In this document: piece after piece, positions 9,264-17,325 of the stretch
Layout: the number at the start of each line of letters is the position of its first letter
Position numbering within the stretch: the first letter of the stretch is position 1
NCBI GenBank assembly: GCA_030550625.1
Contig: JAUQOZ010000017.1
Coordinates: 1 to 33,969 of the forward strand
Length of the DNA: 33,969 bases
DNA from: Chloroflexota bacterium
Lineage (GTDB): Bacteria; Chloroflexota; Chloroflexia; Chloroflexales; Chloroflexaceae
Reading direction: 5' to 3'
Notes under the pieces: generated by a model
Seen by the model: only the letters and a program-made list of their open reading frames with translations
The model's database searches: none
What the model was told of the DNA's origin: nothing
Translations under genes and position numbers: made by a program

Positions 9264-10586
9264 TCACCCTGTATCCGGAGTCGGCGTTGGCTCAACTTCC
9301 GGCGATGGTTCTGGTTCAGGGGTAGGAGTCGGCGTGGGAACCGGCACAATCGTCACCGTAACTTCAGGCGGTTCGCCAACAATGCTCACACCGCTCGGCA
9401 AGGCGGGGCGTACCGCAAACTGGTAGGCACCGGGGCCAAGGGTACTGAGGTCGAGCTGCACCACCAGCGGCGCTGAAGCAAGCGCGCTGAGCTGCGCACT
9501 CGTGCCGGCAAAGGTCATCTCAACCACATTAGGTCGCACCGAAGCCAGCAAATCTCGGTTCAAGCCGGTAAAGATCACCTCTACCGGCAGACGAACCTGA
9601 AACGGCAACGGGATAGGGGCGATATTAATTGTCACCTGCACTGCATCCGGCTCACCCTGCGCCGGCGATGTGCCGGTCGGAATAATCAGCGGCACAATCC
9701 GCACCAACGTCTCGCGGGCATCACTAATATCAATAGCTTCAGTTTGCAACAAGCTAATGGCATCGAGCGGGCCGGAACTGCCGGTCAGCGTAATCAGCGG
9801 CGGTTCTACCTCGATCCCGGTCACGGCAAAACCCGACGCTGGGGAACCAATCACGACCGGCGATACCGGAACTAAGCGCAAACCGACTACGGGATTGATC
9901 GGAATGATGACCGTGATCGAAGCTGGCCGCACCTGCACGCCCTCAACCGGTTGATTGTTGGCATCAATCGGGGTAAGACTGAGGGGGGCGATGTACGTAG
10001 CGCGCAATTGGGCGATATTCGCTACCGTGCGCACCGCCACGACTCGCTGCACCCGACTCTGCGGGCCGCTGATTGTCACCGTACTAATCGGTTCGCCGTT
10101 GTAGCGCAATTCTGGCGTGCCCCGCTCGAAACTAAACGGCGGCGAGCCGAAGATTTCCAGATTAATCGGCGCCGTCACCGTTTCAACCGGTTCCAACCGC
10201 ACGCTAATCGCCGCTGGTTCCACACCGCCGGCAGGAACGCTAAACGAGAGATTGCTGCGGGTCGGCTGCACATTGATCGGCACCAGATGATCACCGGGGC
10301 CAAGGCCGCTCAGATCGGCCACCACCCGAATATCCACTGGGCGTAATTCCGAGCGTTGGCGGCGATCGGTGCGGAGCGTGACATCAATTGTGGGAAACGT
10401 CGTTGTGGGCAGACCGTTGGCATCAACGACGATCAAATTATCGGCCAGACCGACAATTTGCAGGGTGAGATCCTCAAACCGGGCCGTCTCTTCTGGGTTC
10501 TCGCTAAACGAGACGAATGACCAGAGGGCAAAGCTCAAGCCAATGGCCAACAACACCCGCAAGACAATCGAGCGCACGCCGTTCAT
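9264..10586 (-). CDS. cdaR: YbbR-domain protein, CdaR-like regulator of diadenylate cyclase
   Basis: A 440-residue protein with one N-terminal membrane anchor (about residues 8-28, LRVLLAIGLSFALWSFVSF) followed by several YbbR-type beta repeats. These show recurring segments such as DVTLRTD, VTISGPQSRV, ITLTGSSGPLDAI and VEMTFAG. A low-complexity tail rich in Pro, Thr and Glu ends the protein. The bulk should face the outside, as in CdaR, which binds and modulates the membrane cyclase CdaA. The ATG overlaps the cdaA stop by 4 nt (ATGA), so the pair is translationally coupled, the usual arrangement for cdaA-cdaR. The Pro/Thr/Glu tail is an extra that could span or bind the cell envelope. Confidence 0.87.
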   Translation of the reverse strand: MNGVRSIVLRVLLAIGLSFALWSFVSFSENPEETARFEDLTLQIVGLADNLIVVDANGLPTTTFPTIDVTLRTDRRQRSELRPVDIRVVADLSGLGPGDHLVPINVQPTRSNLSFSVPAGGVEPAAISVRLEPVETVTAPINLEIFGSPPFSFERGTPELRYNGEPISTVTISGPQSRVQRVVAVRTVANIAQLRATYIAPLSLTPIDANNQPVEGVQVRPASITVIIPINPVVGLRLVPVSPVVIGSPASGFAVTGIEVEPPLITLTGSSGPLDAISLLQTEAIDISDARETLVRIVPLIIPTGTSPAQGEPDAVQVTINIAPIPLPFQVRLPVEVIFTGLNRDLLASVRPNVVEMTFAGTSAQLSALASAPLVVQLDLSTLGPGAYQFAVRPALPSGVSIVGEPPEVTVTIVPVPTPTPTPEPEPSPEVEPTPTPDTG

Positions 10587-11416
10587 GCCGCCCTCTTCGC
10601 TTCCGATTCTAGCGGCACCTGCATCAGATCGGCCAGCATTGTCCGTAGCCGGGCTTCGGTCAGATAACTGACCAACCGGCCATCACTGACCAGCGAAATC
10701 GCGCCGGTCTCTTCTGATACCACCACCGCCAGTGCGTCGGACTGTTCAGTAATTCCCTTGGCAGCACGATGGCGTGTGCCATAGCGGCGCGGCCCGGCGA
10801 TATCTTCACTGAGCGGCAATACCACATTCGCAGCCAAAATGCGATTGCCGCGAATGATCACCGCCATATCGTGCAGGGGCGAATTGGGGTAGAAAATATT
10901 GAGCAGAAGCGGCACCGAAATGCGCGAATCGAGAATCACACCCCGATCGGCAAACTCTTGCAGTTGGGTGCGCCGTTCGATCACCATCAACGCACCTACC
11001 CCCTGTTGTGAGAGTTGAGCAGCGGCGCGGCTGATGACCGTAATCGTCTCGATCAGTTCAGAACGGTTTGCGCCGCCAAATGGCCGGCCAAACAGATCGC
11101 TCGAACGGCCAAGGCTTTCGAGCGCGCGCCGCAATTCTGGCTGAAAGAGCACCGGGATCGCCACAATTAAGGCTGGTGAAATCACATTAACCACCAGCCA
11201 ATTTAGCAGGGTCAGGCGATCACTGGCGATCGACGGCATAAGGAAGGCTATCGCCAACAAAATACCGACGCCGCGCAGCAACTGCACGGCGCGGGTGCCG
11301 CGCACAATGCCGAGCAGCCAATAGAAAAATGCCGCAACGATCAGGATGTCGATTAGCGTAAAGGGCGAGGTGAGCGGATTCAGCCGCGCCCAGAGACGCT
11401 CAAGCTCTACCATCAT
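10583..11416 (-). CDS. cdaA: Diadenylate cyclase CdaA (c-di-AMP synthase)
   Basis: A 277-residue membrane enzyme that makes cyclic di-AMP from two ATP. Three N-terminal hydrophobic segments (about residues 18-38, 46-64 and 69-91) are followed by the DAC domain. The RHR motif is present at 215-217 (YGTRHRAA). The other signature, normally DGA, reads D183-M184-A185 here (SPLHDMAVII), so the catalytic aspartate is kept but the glycine is replaced. The ATG chosen overlaps the TGA of the upstream TPR gene by one base; a TTG one codon earlier is possible. The downstream cdaR overlaps by 4 nt. Family membership is clear; activity given the Gly-to-Met change is likely but not certain. Confidence 0.92.
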   Translation of the reverse strand: MMVELERLWARLNPLTSPFTLIDILIVAAFFYWLLGIVRGTRAVQLLRGVGILLAIAFLMPSIASDRLTLLNWLVVNVISPALIVAIPVLFQPELRRALESLGRSSDLFGRPFGGANRSELIETITVISRAAAQLSQQGVGALMVIERRTQLQEFADRGVILDSRISVPLLLNIFYPNSPLHDMAVIIRGNRILAANVVLPLSEDIAGPRRYGTRHRAAKGITEQSDALAVVVSEETGAISLVSDGRLVSYLTEARLRTMLADLMQVPLESEAKRAA

Positions 11417-14400
11417 CAACTCTGTGGGGGCGCCGGCTTCCGTTGCTCAAGCATACGATTGGCGGCGCTCAACATCGCTTCGACTCGTTCCGTTTCGATC
11501 CCCGGCATCTTGAGCATCCGCCGGCAAAGCTGGCTCGCCTGCCCGTACTCTTCACGCCGCATGAGCATCTCATACAGCATATAGTAGGCATCTAAATCTT
11601 GCTGGTCGAGACCGATAATCTGGTGCAATTCAGCGATCGCGTTATCGTAATCACGCTGTTGGGCAAAAATACGGGCAATTTGCTTCTTTTCTTTAATCGC
11701 CTCTTTGGTGCGGCGGCTCAGCGTGTGCATTAAGGCTAACCATTGGCGCGCCTCAATATCGTTGGGCGCAATCTGCACGATCCGATCGTACATCTCGCGA
11801 GCACGCTCGTGATTGCTCAGCATCCAATAGGTCTGCGCCACTTCCTGCAATGAGGCCACCGCATCTTTCAACTGGCCGGCGCGCTTTTGCAGCTCGCTGA
11901 CACGCACTAATCCTTCCAAGCCTTGATCGAGGAAACCGCGCCGCAGTTGCATGCGGGCCAGCCGGCTGCTCATTCCGATATGGTTTGGGGCAAGTTGCAC
12001 CGCCGACTCAAGAGCTTCAATCGCGCGATCGAGCTGTTGATGCTCTTCGTAGTAGGTCGCGAGTTCATCAAGTTGGGCCAATGCTTCTGCCAATTTCCCT
12101 TGCCGGAAATAGACGTTCGCTAGTTTGGTATAAATCGCCCGATCATACGGCAACAGCTTTTTGGCTTCGAGCAATGCTTGTTCGGCGCCGGCCAAATCCT
12201 CACTCATCGCGTAGGCTTCAGCCATCCGGCGCACAAGATCACCGCGTGAGGGCGGAATGGCAAAGGGATGGCGGCTCGACGGTTCAGGCGTCGTTTGTCC
12301 GGCAACAGCCTGCCCTCGTCGCAACTGATCAAGCGCCGCCTCAGCTTGGCCCAAGGCAATATAGCTATCGGCTGCCGCGCGATAGACCAGCGCCAGCGGC
12401 AACATTGGGTCAGGCTCGCTCTCCAGCAGAATCTGAGCTTGTTCCAGTTCCATCAGCGCCAAATGGTGCTGCTCGTGCTGTTGCTGGATGATCGCCAGCA
12501 TATAGTGCAACAAGGCCCGATCGACGATCAACAAGGCTGCGCGATACTCGGCTTGCACAGCGGCAAATTCGCTCGGGCGCTGGCGCAACTGGGCCAGCAC
12601 GGTCGCCAACGAATCCCAGATCACGGCAGGTTGTTCGCCCATCAAGGCCAGTGTGATGTTCAGCCGGGCCAAGGTCACAGGATCATCGGGCGAACCCAGC
12701 TCAAGCGCCTGCCGGAACTCATCGAGCGCCGCTTCAAACCGCTCGAGCTTGAGCAAGGCCAAGCCATATTGGGCATGCACCTCGCGATGTTTGGGCGCCC
12801 ATTGCAGCAAGCGACGAAACTCTTCTAGCGCCTTGTTGGTTTGGCCAAGGCGGAAGTAGGTGTTGGCAACTTGTAACAACTGGATCACCGCTTCATCAAT
12901 CCGCCCGGTTTGCTTCAGCAATTCGGCCAGCTTCGAGCGCGCATTGACGGTATCGGGAGACAACTCGATAAAACGGAAGTAGACATCAATCGCCTTTTCC
13001 GCCTCACCCCGTACCCGATACGTCTCGATCAACAACTGGTACTTCGCTAGCGCCTCTTCGGGCCGGCCCTGCCGCTCGTAGATTTCACCCATGCGGAGAT
13101 GGATCGGCAGATACTCGACATTGTGATGGATCACTTCCATACAAGCGTCGAGCGCGGCATCCAGCAACCCCTGTTCGAGGTAAGTGCCGCTGAGTTCCAG
13201 CCACCCAGCCGTGACTTCATCAAGACCGGTTGGATCGAGCGGGGTTGGCGGCGGAAATTCCGGTTTCGGCAGTGCTGCCGGCACGCTCATGCGCTCGATG
13301 ATCGGCAACTGTTCAGGGGTTGCGACAACGCTCGGCGGCGCCGGTTCATCCTCTAACTTCTTTGCCGACCGGAGGAAATCGGTGATGGGCCGGATCTTCC
13401 CCCACCGCTCGCTCTCAGCATCAATTAACGGCGGTTCGGGCGGGGGTGGCGGCGGCTGAGGCTGCAAGACGCCAGTGCCGATCGTGCGCAGCTTGGCGAA
13501 CATATTGCGATCGGCCAGTTCTTTAGCCCGGTTTTTGAATTCAGCGGCCCGATCGCGTCCCCATCGCTTGCTGGCCAAAAAGTCAGCCAAGGTGCCGTAG
13601 AGGATCGAAGCGCGGGCCAAATCGCCAATCTGCTCGTAAATGGTGGCCGCGCTCTCGTACATCGCGATCAGGTCATCAACTTCAGCCTTCCCGATCGTTT
13701 CTAGATCGACAAGGCTAATAGTGGTTTCAAATTCCTGCGCCGCCTGCGGCAACTGGCCCAACGCCTGATAGACCTGCCCCAAGGCAAAGTGGGCTGAAAG
13801 GGCGTATTCTGGATCACCGGCGGCCCGCGTCAATACTGCCACCGCCGCTTTCAGATCGCCGCGGGCTTGGTAGAGCAAGCCAAGCGAATAGAGCACATCG
13901 GCCCGTTCGAGACCGGCCTGCAATGCTTGCTCATAGAGCGCAATGGCCCGTTCTTCATCGCCGGCTTGCTGGCAAGCGATCGCCTCGGCCACCAATTGTT
14001 CGGGTTGCGTCGCCGAACCACGCAATGCGCTGGTAGGATACGCAGGGCGCAAGCCGCTCGTGCCACGGATCGGCGGCGCCCCAGTCTGCCCGCCGAGTTG
14101 CTCGCGAAGGCGCGCGGCCAATTCACGCGCGACACGATGGTTCGGCACAAGGCGCAACGCCCATTCAACCTCTTGCAAAGCAGCGGCGGGATCGTTCTGA
14201 GCAATAAGACGTTGCGCCAGCTCGAGATGGGTCTCGGCGGCTTCGGCGATGGCGCCAATATCTTCGTAGAGTTGGGCTAACCGGCGACGTTGATCGTCAA
14301 GTTCCGGCTGCAACGCGAGCAATTCGCGCAACGCTTCGGCGGCTTGCAACGTGCGCCGCTGTGCGCTGTGCAGATCGGCTAATACGCTGTACGCCTCGAC

Positions 14401-14685
14401 AGCAGCCGCGGTATCACCCTGCCGGCGGTAACACTGGGCAATGTAGTTGATATAGAACGCATTGTCCGGATCGGCCTCGTGTAGATCGCCAAAGGCTTGG
14501 AGCGCCTTATCCAGCCGGTTGGTCTGGAACAGAGCGACTGCGGCGGCAGTGCGCGCCTCTACATCTTGCGGAAACTCTTGCAATGCCCGTACCGCCGCGC
14601 GCAGCGCATCTTCCCAACGCCCTTGCGCCGATGCCTCCCGGCACTGCTCCATCGCCCGATCGAAGATTGCCCGGTTGCCTGCCAT
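11416..14685 (-). CDS. Large tetratricopeptide-repeat protein
   Basis: A 1089-residue protein made almost wholly of TPR-type helix pairs. Typical 34-residue units include EDALRAAVRALQEFPQDVEA, AIALYEQALQAG and KALEEFRRLLQWAPKHREV. They fall in an N-terminal block (about 1-400) and a C-terminal block (about 480-1080), separated by a proline-rich linker near residues 405-425 and a second Pro-rich stretch near 455-485. No signal peptide or membrane segment is visible, so it is probably cytosolic, or held at the membrane through partners. TPR proteins act as scaffolds; the partner is unknown. It lies 25 nt after argF, and its stop overlaps the cdaA start by one base, so it belongs to the cdaA-cdaR transcription unit and may link to c-di-AMP signalling. 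GGAAAGAG precedes the ATG. Confidence 0.87.
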   Translation of the reverse strand: MAGNRAIFDRAMEQCREASAQGRWEDALRAAVRALQEFPQDVEARTAAAVALFQTNRLDKALQAFGDLHEADPDNAFYINYIAQCYRRQGDTAAAVEAYSVLADLHSAQRRTLQAAEALRELLALQPELDDQRRRLAQLYEDIGAIAEAAETHLELAQRLIAQNDPAAALQEVEWALRLVPNHRVARELAARLREQLGGQTGAPPIRGTSGLRPAYPTSALRGSATQPEQLVAEAIACQQAGDEERAIALYEQALQAGLERADVLYSLGLLYQARGDLKAAVAVLTRAAGDPEYALSAHFALGQVYQALGQLPQAAQEFETTISLVDLETIGKAEVDDLIAMYESAATIYEQIGDLARASILYGTLADFLASKRWGRDRAAEFKNRAKELADRNMFAKLRTIGTGVLQPQPPPPPPEPPLIDAESERWGKIRPITDFLRSAKKLEDEPAPPSVVATPEQLPIIERMSVPAALPKPEFPPPTPLDPTGLDEVTAGWLELSGTYLEQGLLDAALDACMEVIHHNVEYLPIHLRMGEIYERQGRPEEALAKYQLLIETYRVRGEAEKAIDVYFRFIELSPDTVNARSKLAELLKQTGRIDEAVIQLLQVANTYFRLGQTNKALEEFRRLLQWAPKHREVHAQYGLALLKLERFEAALDEFRQALELGSPDDPVTLARLNITLALMGEQPAVIWDSLATVLAQLRQRPSEFAAVQAEYRAALLIVDRALLHYMLAIIQQQHEQHHLALMELEQAQILLESEPDPMLPLALVYRAAADSYIALGQAEAALDQLRRGQAVAGQTTPEPSSRHPFAIPPSRGDLVRRMAEAYAMSEDLAGAEQALLEAKKLLPYDRAIYTKLANVYFRQGKLAEALAQLDELATYYEEHQQLDRAIEALESAVQLAPNHIGMSSRLARMQLRRGFLDQGLEGLVRVSELQKRAGQLKDAVASLQEVAQTYWMLSNHERAREMYDRIVQIAPNDIEARQWLALMHTLSRRTKEAIKEKKQIARIFAQQRDYDNAIAELHQIIGLDQQDLDAYYMLYEMLMRREEYGQASQLCRRMLKMPGIETERVEAMLSAANRMLEQRKPAPPQS

Positions 14686-14710
14686 AGCGCTCTTTCCACT
14701 TCTACCGGCG

Positions 14711-15640
14711 CTACTTCCCCAACAAAAGCAAAATTAGCGCCTTCTGCACGTGGAGACGGTTTTCCGCCTGCTCAAACACGACTGATTGCGGCCCATCGAT
14801 CACCTCAGCCGTCACCTCTTCACCGCGGTGCGCCGGTAGACAGTGCATTGCCAGCGCATGCGGTGCGGCGTGAGCCATCAACGCCGCATTCACTTGATAC
14901 GGTGTAAAGACTGGCCGGCGGCGGGCCGCTTCGTGCTCTTGGCCCATCGAGGCCCATACATCAGTATACACCGCATCAGCGCCGCTCACCGCCTCCACCG
15001 GCGAGGTGGTAATGGTCAACGTGGCGTCGTGCTCGCGGGCCAATTGCTCGGCCAGTTCGGTGATATCAGGCGCTGGGCGGTAATCGAGCGGGCAGCCAAC
15101 GCGCACATTGACCCCCAACGTCGCCCCTAATAACATCAACGAATGGCAGACGTTATTTCCGTCGCCGACGTAGGCCAGCGTCAGCCCTTGCAGGCGACCA
15201 AACCGCTCGCGCAGAGTCAGCATATCGGCTAGTGCTTGGCAGGGGTGCTCGCGGTCGGAAAGGGCGTTAATCACCGGCACCGTTGCGTAGCGGGCAAGGG
15301 TTTCCACTGTGGCGTGCTTGAAGACCCGGGCCGCAATCACCGCTACCCAACGGCTAAGGTTACGGGCGACGTCGGGCACGCTCTCGCGTCCGCCCATATC
15401 AATATCGTTGGCCGAGAGGTAGGAAGGATGGCCGCCGAGCTGGGTCATGCCCGCTTCAAACGCCACCCGTGTGCGCAACGAGGGTTTCTCAAAGACGAGC
15501 GCCAACGTCTGGCCCAACAAAGGCCGGTCATCGGTAATGCCGGCGCGCCATGCCGCCTTGAGGGCCGCCGCCCGATCGAGCAGAGCTTCGGCTTCGGCGC
15601 GGCTGAGGTCGGCCGCCGAAAGAAAATGGCGTAGGGTCAT
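14711..15640 (-). CDS. argF: Ornithine carbamoyltransferase
   Basis: A 309-residue enzyme that joins ornithine and carbamoyl phosphate to give citrulline in arginine synthesis. The carbamoyl-phosphate loop is S54-L-R-T-R58, the HPCQ motif is at 132-135, an ornithine-side segment DVWASMGQE is near 227-235, and HCLPAHRGEE begins at 266. Length is normal for an anabolic ArgF. I placed the start at the ATG complementary to 15638-15640. The frame runs 33 codons further upstream, but that extension has no family resemblance. It sits between a helicase-loader gene and the TPR-cdaA-cdaR genes on the minus strand, an unusual setting for arginine synthesis; no ARG box was recognised. Confidence 0.95.
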   Translation of the reverse strand: MTLRHFLSAADLSRAEAEALLDRAAALKAAWRAGITDDRPLLGQTLALVFEKPSLRTRVAFEAGMTQLGGHPSYLSANDIDMGGRESVPDVARNLSRWVAVIAARVFKHATVETLARYATVPVINALSDREHPCQALADMLTLRERFGRLQGLTLAYVGDGNNVCHSLMLLGATLGVNVRVGCPLDYRPAPDITELAEQLAREHDATLTITTSPVEAVSGADAVYTDVWASMGQEHEAARRRPVFTPYQVNAALMAHAAPHALAMHCLPAHRGEEVTAEVIDGPQSVVFEQAENRLHVQKALILLLLGK

Positions 15641-15680
15641 GGTGCGATGCTTTCTGTTCTCCTCGATCGCGCGCCAAGCG

Positions 15681-16427
15681 TTACCGTTGCGAACGGGAAT
15701 TGTCGCCCCGCCGCCGGCGCGGATGATACCGTTGTTCAAGGCTCAGGCGACGATAATCACCAGCCTCGATCAAGATCCGCTCGCGGCAGATGGCCGCGTC
15801 AAACATCCGGGAAAGGATGCGCGGATCAATGTCCTTCGGGTCACGATTGCTGGTGATCACCGTCGGTAGAGCATAATTATACCGATGGTTCATGATCTGG
15901 TAAAGTTTTTCCCGCGCCCACGGCGTCGTGTTTTCCGTTCCCAGATCGTCGAGAATCAACAGCGGCACATCGCGCACCAGCTCGAAACGTTCATCGTAGG
16001 CCGTTTCCGAGTTGGGGCCGAAGGTTGAACGCAAGTGATCAAGCAGGTCAGGCACAACCGTAAAGAGCACTTGCGTATGGCGATCAAGCGCCTCATTGGC
16101 GATCGCCGCCGCCAGATGGGTCTTGCCGCAGCCATAACCGCCAAACAAAATCAGCCAGCCCTGCGGATTTTGGGCATATTCGTAGGCGCGGGCAAAGGCG
16201 CGCTGCACGCCGGGTACGGTGCGATCAAACGTGGCAAAGGTTTTGTCACGCAATGGGGCTAGATTCGAGAGCCGCTCCAGCTCTTCAAACCGGCGGCGCT
16301 CCTTCTCGGCCTGCTTGCAACGGCAGGTGATGAGCACGCCGAAGTTGGGATCGCCGTACGGCACATCGAGGGTATAATAACCAGCCCCGCGACAGATCGG
16401 GCACACCGCCTCAGAGGTCGCTCTCAT
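15681..16427 (-). CDS. DnaC/DnaI-like AAA+ ATPase (replicative helicase loader)
   Basis: A 248-residue AAA+ protein of the DnaC/IstB group. An N-terminal zinc-ribbon-like part has C9-x2-C12 and C35-x-C37. The ATPase has the Walker A GGYGCGKT (96-103), Walker B LLILDD (156-161) and a sensor segment TSNRD (192-196). Family members load the replicative helicase at origins. The neighbour upstream is a DnaD-like protein and the two genes overlap by 17 nt, which strengthens the replication assignment over a transposition IstB, as no transposase is nearby. The chosen ATG (complement of 16425-16427) has GGAAG a few bases upstream. An alternative start near 16523 would overlap the previous gene by over 100 nt. 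Confidence 0.85.
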   Translation of the reverse strand: MRATSEAVCPICRGAGYYTLDVPYGDPNFGVLITCRCKQAEKERRRFEELERLSNLAPLRDKTFATFDRTVPGVQRAFARAYEYAQNPQGWLILFGGYGCGKTHLAAAIANEALDRHTQVLFTVVPDLLDHLRSTFGPNSETAYDERFELVRDVPLLILDDLGTENTTPWAREKLYQIMNHRYNYALPTVITSNRDPKDIDPRILSRMFDAAICRERILIEAGDYRRLSLEQRYHPRRRRGDNSRSQR

Positions 16428-17118
16428 CGCTTCCGCGGCGGAAGAGGTATCCGAGTTGTCCGCTGGTATATTTTTCAATATCGATAGGTCGTCCGGTCTG
16501 ATACGGCGCAGATTCTCGTCCATTGGCGGCCCACCTCTCCAGCATGCGCTGAATGTAACGCCACGAGCGCACATTGGCCCGCACCGCCTCGCGAATGGCG
16601 TCTTCCAGCCATTCGGCTGGGTAGCGGGCGCTGGCAGCGCGCAATTCTTCTAGCAACAATGGCGTCACCAGACCAATATTTTGTTCGTATAACTCGATGA
16701 GTCCCGGCCGCTCGCTCAGCTCATCAGCCGGCGGCGCAATCCCGCTCGCGGCCACTTGCTCGGCCCATGCACGATTGGCCGGTGTGTTGATGAGATACCA
16801 ACTACGCACCCGCCCATCGAGCGGCTCGACCAGATGTAACACCGTGCCGCGCCGCACCGCCGCCGCCAACCCCTCGTCAAGCAACTCCTCGAACGAGCGG
16901 AGCGAGCTAAGCGCCTGTAACGAGCGCCGCAAGAGATCATCGCTGCGCAGATCATCCCAACTGATCCGGCGCGGGCGGCTACGCAAGCGGCTCAGCCGGT
17001 AAAACAGGTGGAGCGTGACTTTGAGCTCGCTCGGTTTCGTGATCGCCGGCAGTACGTCGGTAAAAAACTCCGGCGGGATGCCGGTGAGCCGTTCGGTGGT
17101 AAAGCCGTTGAATGCCAT
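16411..17118 (-). CDS. DnaD-domain replication protein
   Basis: A 235-residue protein with the two-part layout of DnaD. The N-terminal winged-helix-like region spans about residues 1-110 (SELKVTLHLFYRLSRL, then DDLRSDDLL). The C-terminal DnaD/DnaB2 domain, about residues 150-215, begins IELYEQNIGLVTPLLLEEL and ends in SWRYIQRMLERW. In Bacillus such proteins remodel origin DNA and help recruit the helicase loader. The DnaC-like gene follows with overlap, so they form a replication-initiation pair. The ATG is preceded by AGGAG, which fixes the start; an upstream in-frame start at 17166 lacks this. It heads the long minus-strand operon. Confidence 0.85.
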   Translation of the reverse strand: MAFNGFTTERLTGIPPEFFTDVLPAITKPSELKVTLHLFYRLSRLRSRPRRISWDDLRSDDLLRRSLQALSSLRSFEELLDEGLAAAVRRGTVLHLVEPLDGRVRSWYLINTPANRAWAEQVAASGIAPPADELSERPGLIELYEQNIGLVTPLLLEELRAASARYPAEWLEDAIREAVRANVRSWRYIQRMLERWAANGRESAPYQTGRPIDIEKYTSGQLGYLFRRGSDESDL

Positions 17119-17205
17119 ACTGCTCCTGCTGCCGGAAGGCGTTGGTTGCTGCCGCTCAGCTCGCATGATACCGTGCTTCGGCTTTCCATGCTACCACATC
17201 TCTCC

Positions 17206-17276
17206 TTGCACAGACTTTGGGCAAATTCTGTGCAAAGTATTGACAAAAGCTGTGAAATGCCATATAATTTGCACAG
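17206..17276. promoter_or_regulatory. Perfect-consensus promoter of the MFS gene with flanking CTGTGCAA operators
   Basis: TTGACA (17240-17245), a 17-nt spacer and TATAAT (17263-17268) match consensus at all 12 bases. The 8-bp word CTGTGCAA lies just upstream of the -35 (17228-17235). Its reverse complement TTGCACAG lies at 17206-17213 and immediately after the -10 (17269-17276). Inverted sites that frame the core promoter suggest a dimeric repressor (inference). Divergent dnaD transcription could share the region. Confidence 0.8.
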
Positions 17277-17325
17277 CAAACCTTTCTGGTTGCAAGTTGC
17301 TTGCCATATTATGAGGGTTCCATCC

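Noticed and set aside
15681-16427. IstB transposition ATPase of an IS21 element
   Set aside because: No IstA transposase or element ends nearby; the overlap with a DnaD-domain gene supports a replication loader.
17008-17118. Minus-strand promoter for the dnaD-like gene near 17164-17169 (TATCAT)
   Set aside because: A -10-like word exists but the matching -35 (TAGCAT) is too poor to call.
17008-17325. N-terminal extension of the MFS gene to 17008
   Set aside because: It would cross the dnaD-like gene and the perfect-consensus promoter; the first membrane helix starts just after ATG 17326.
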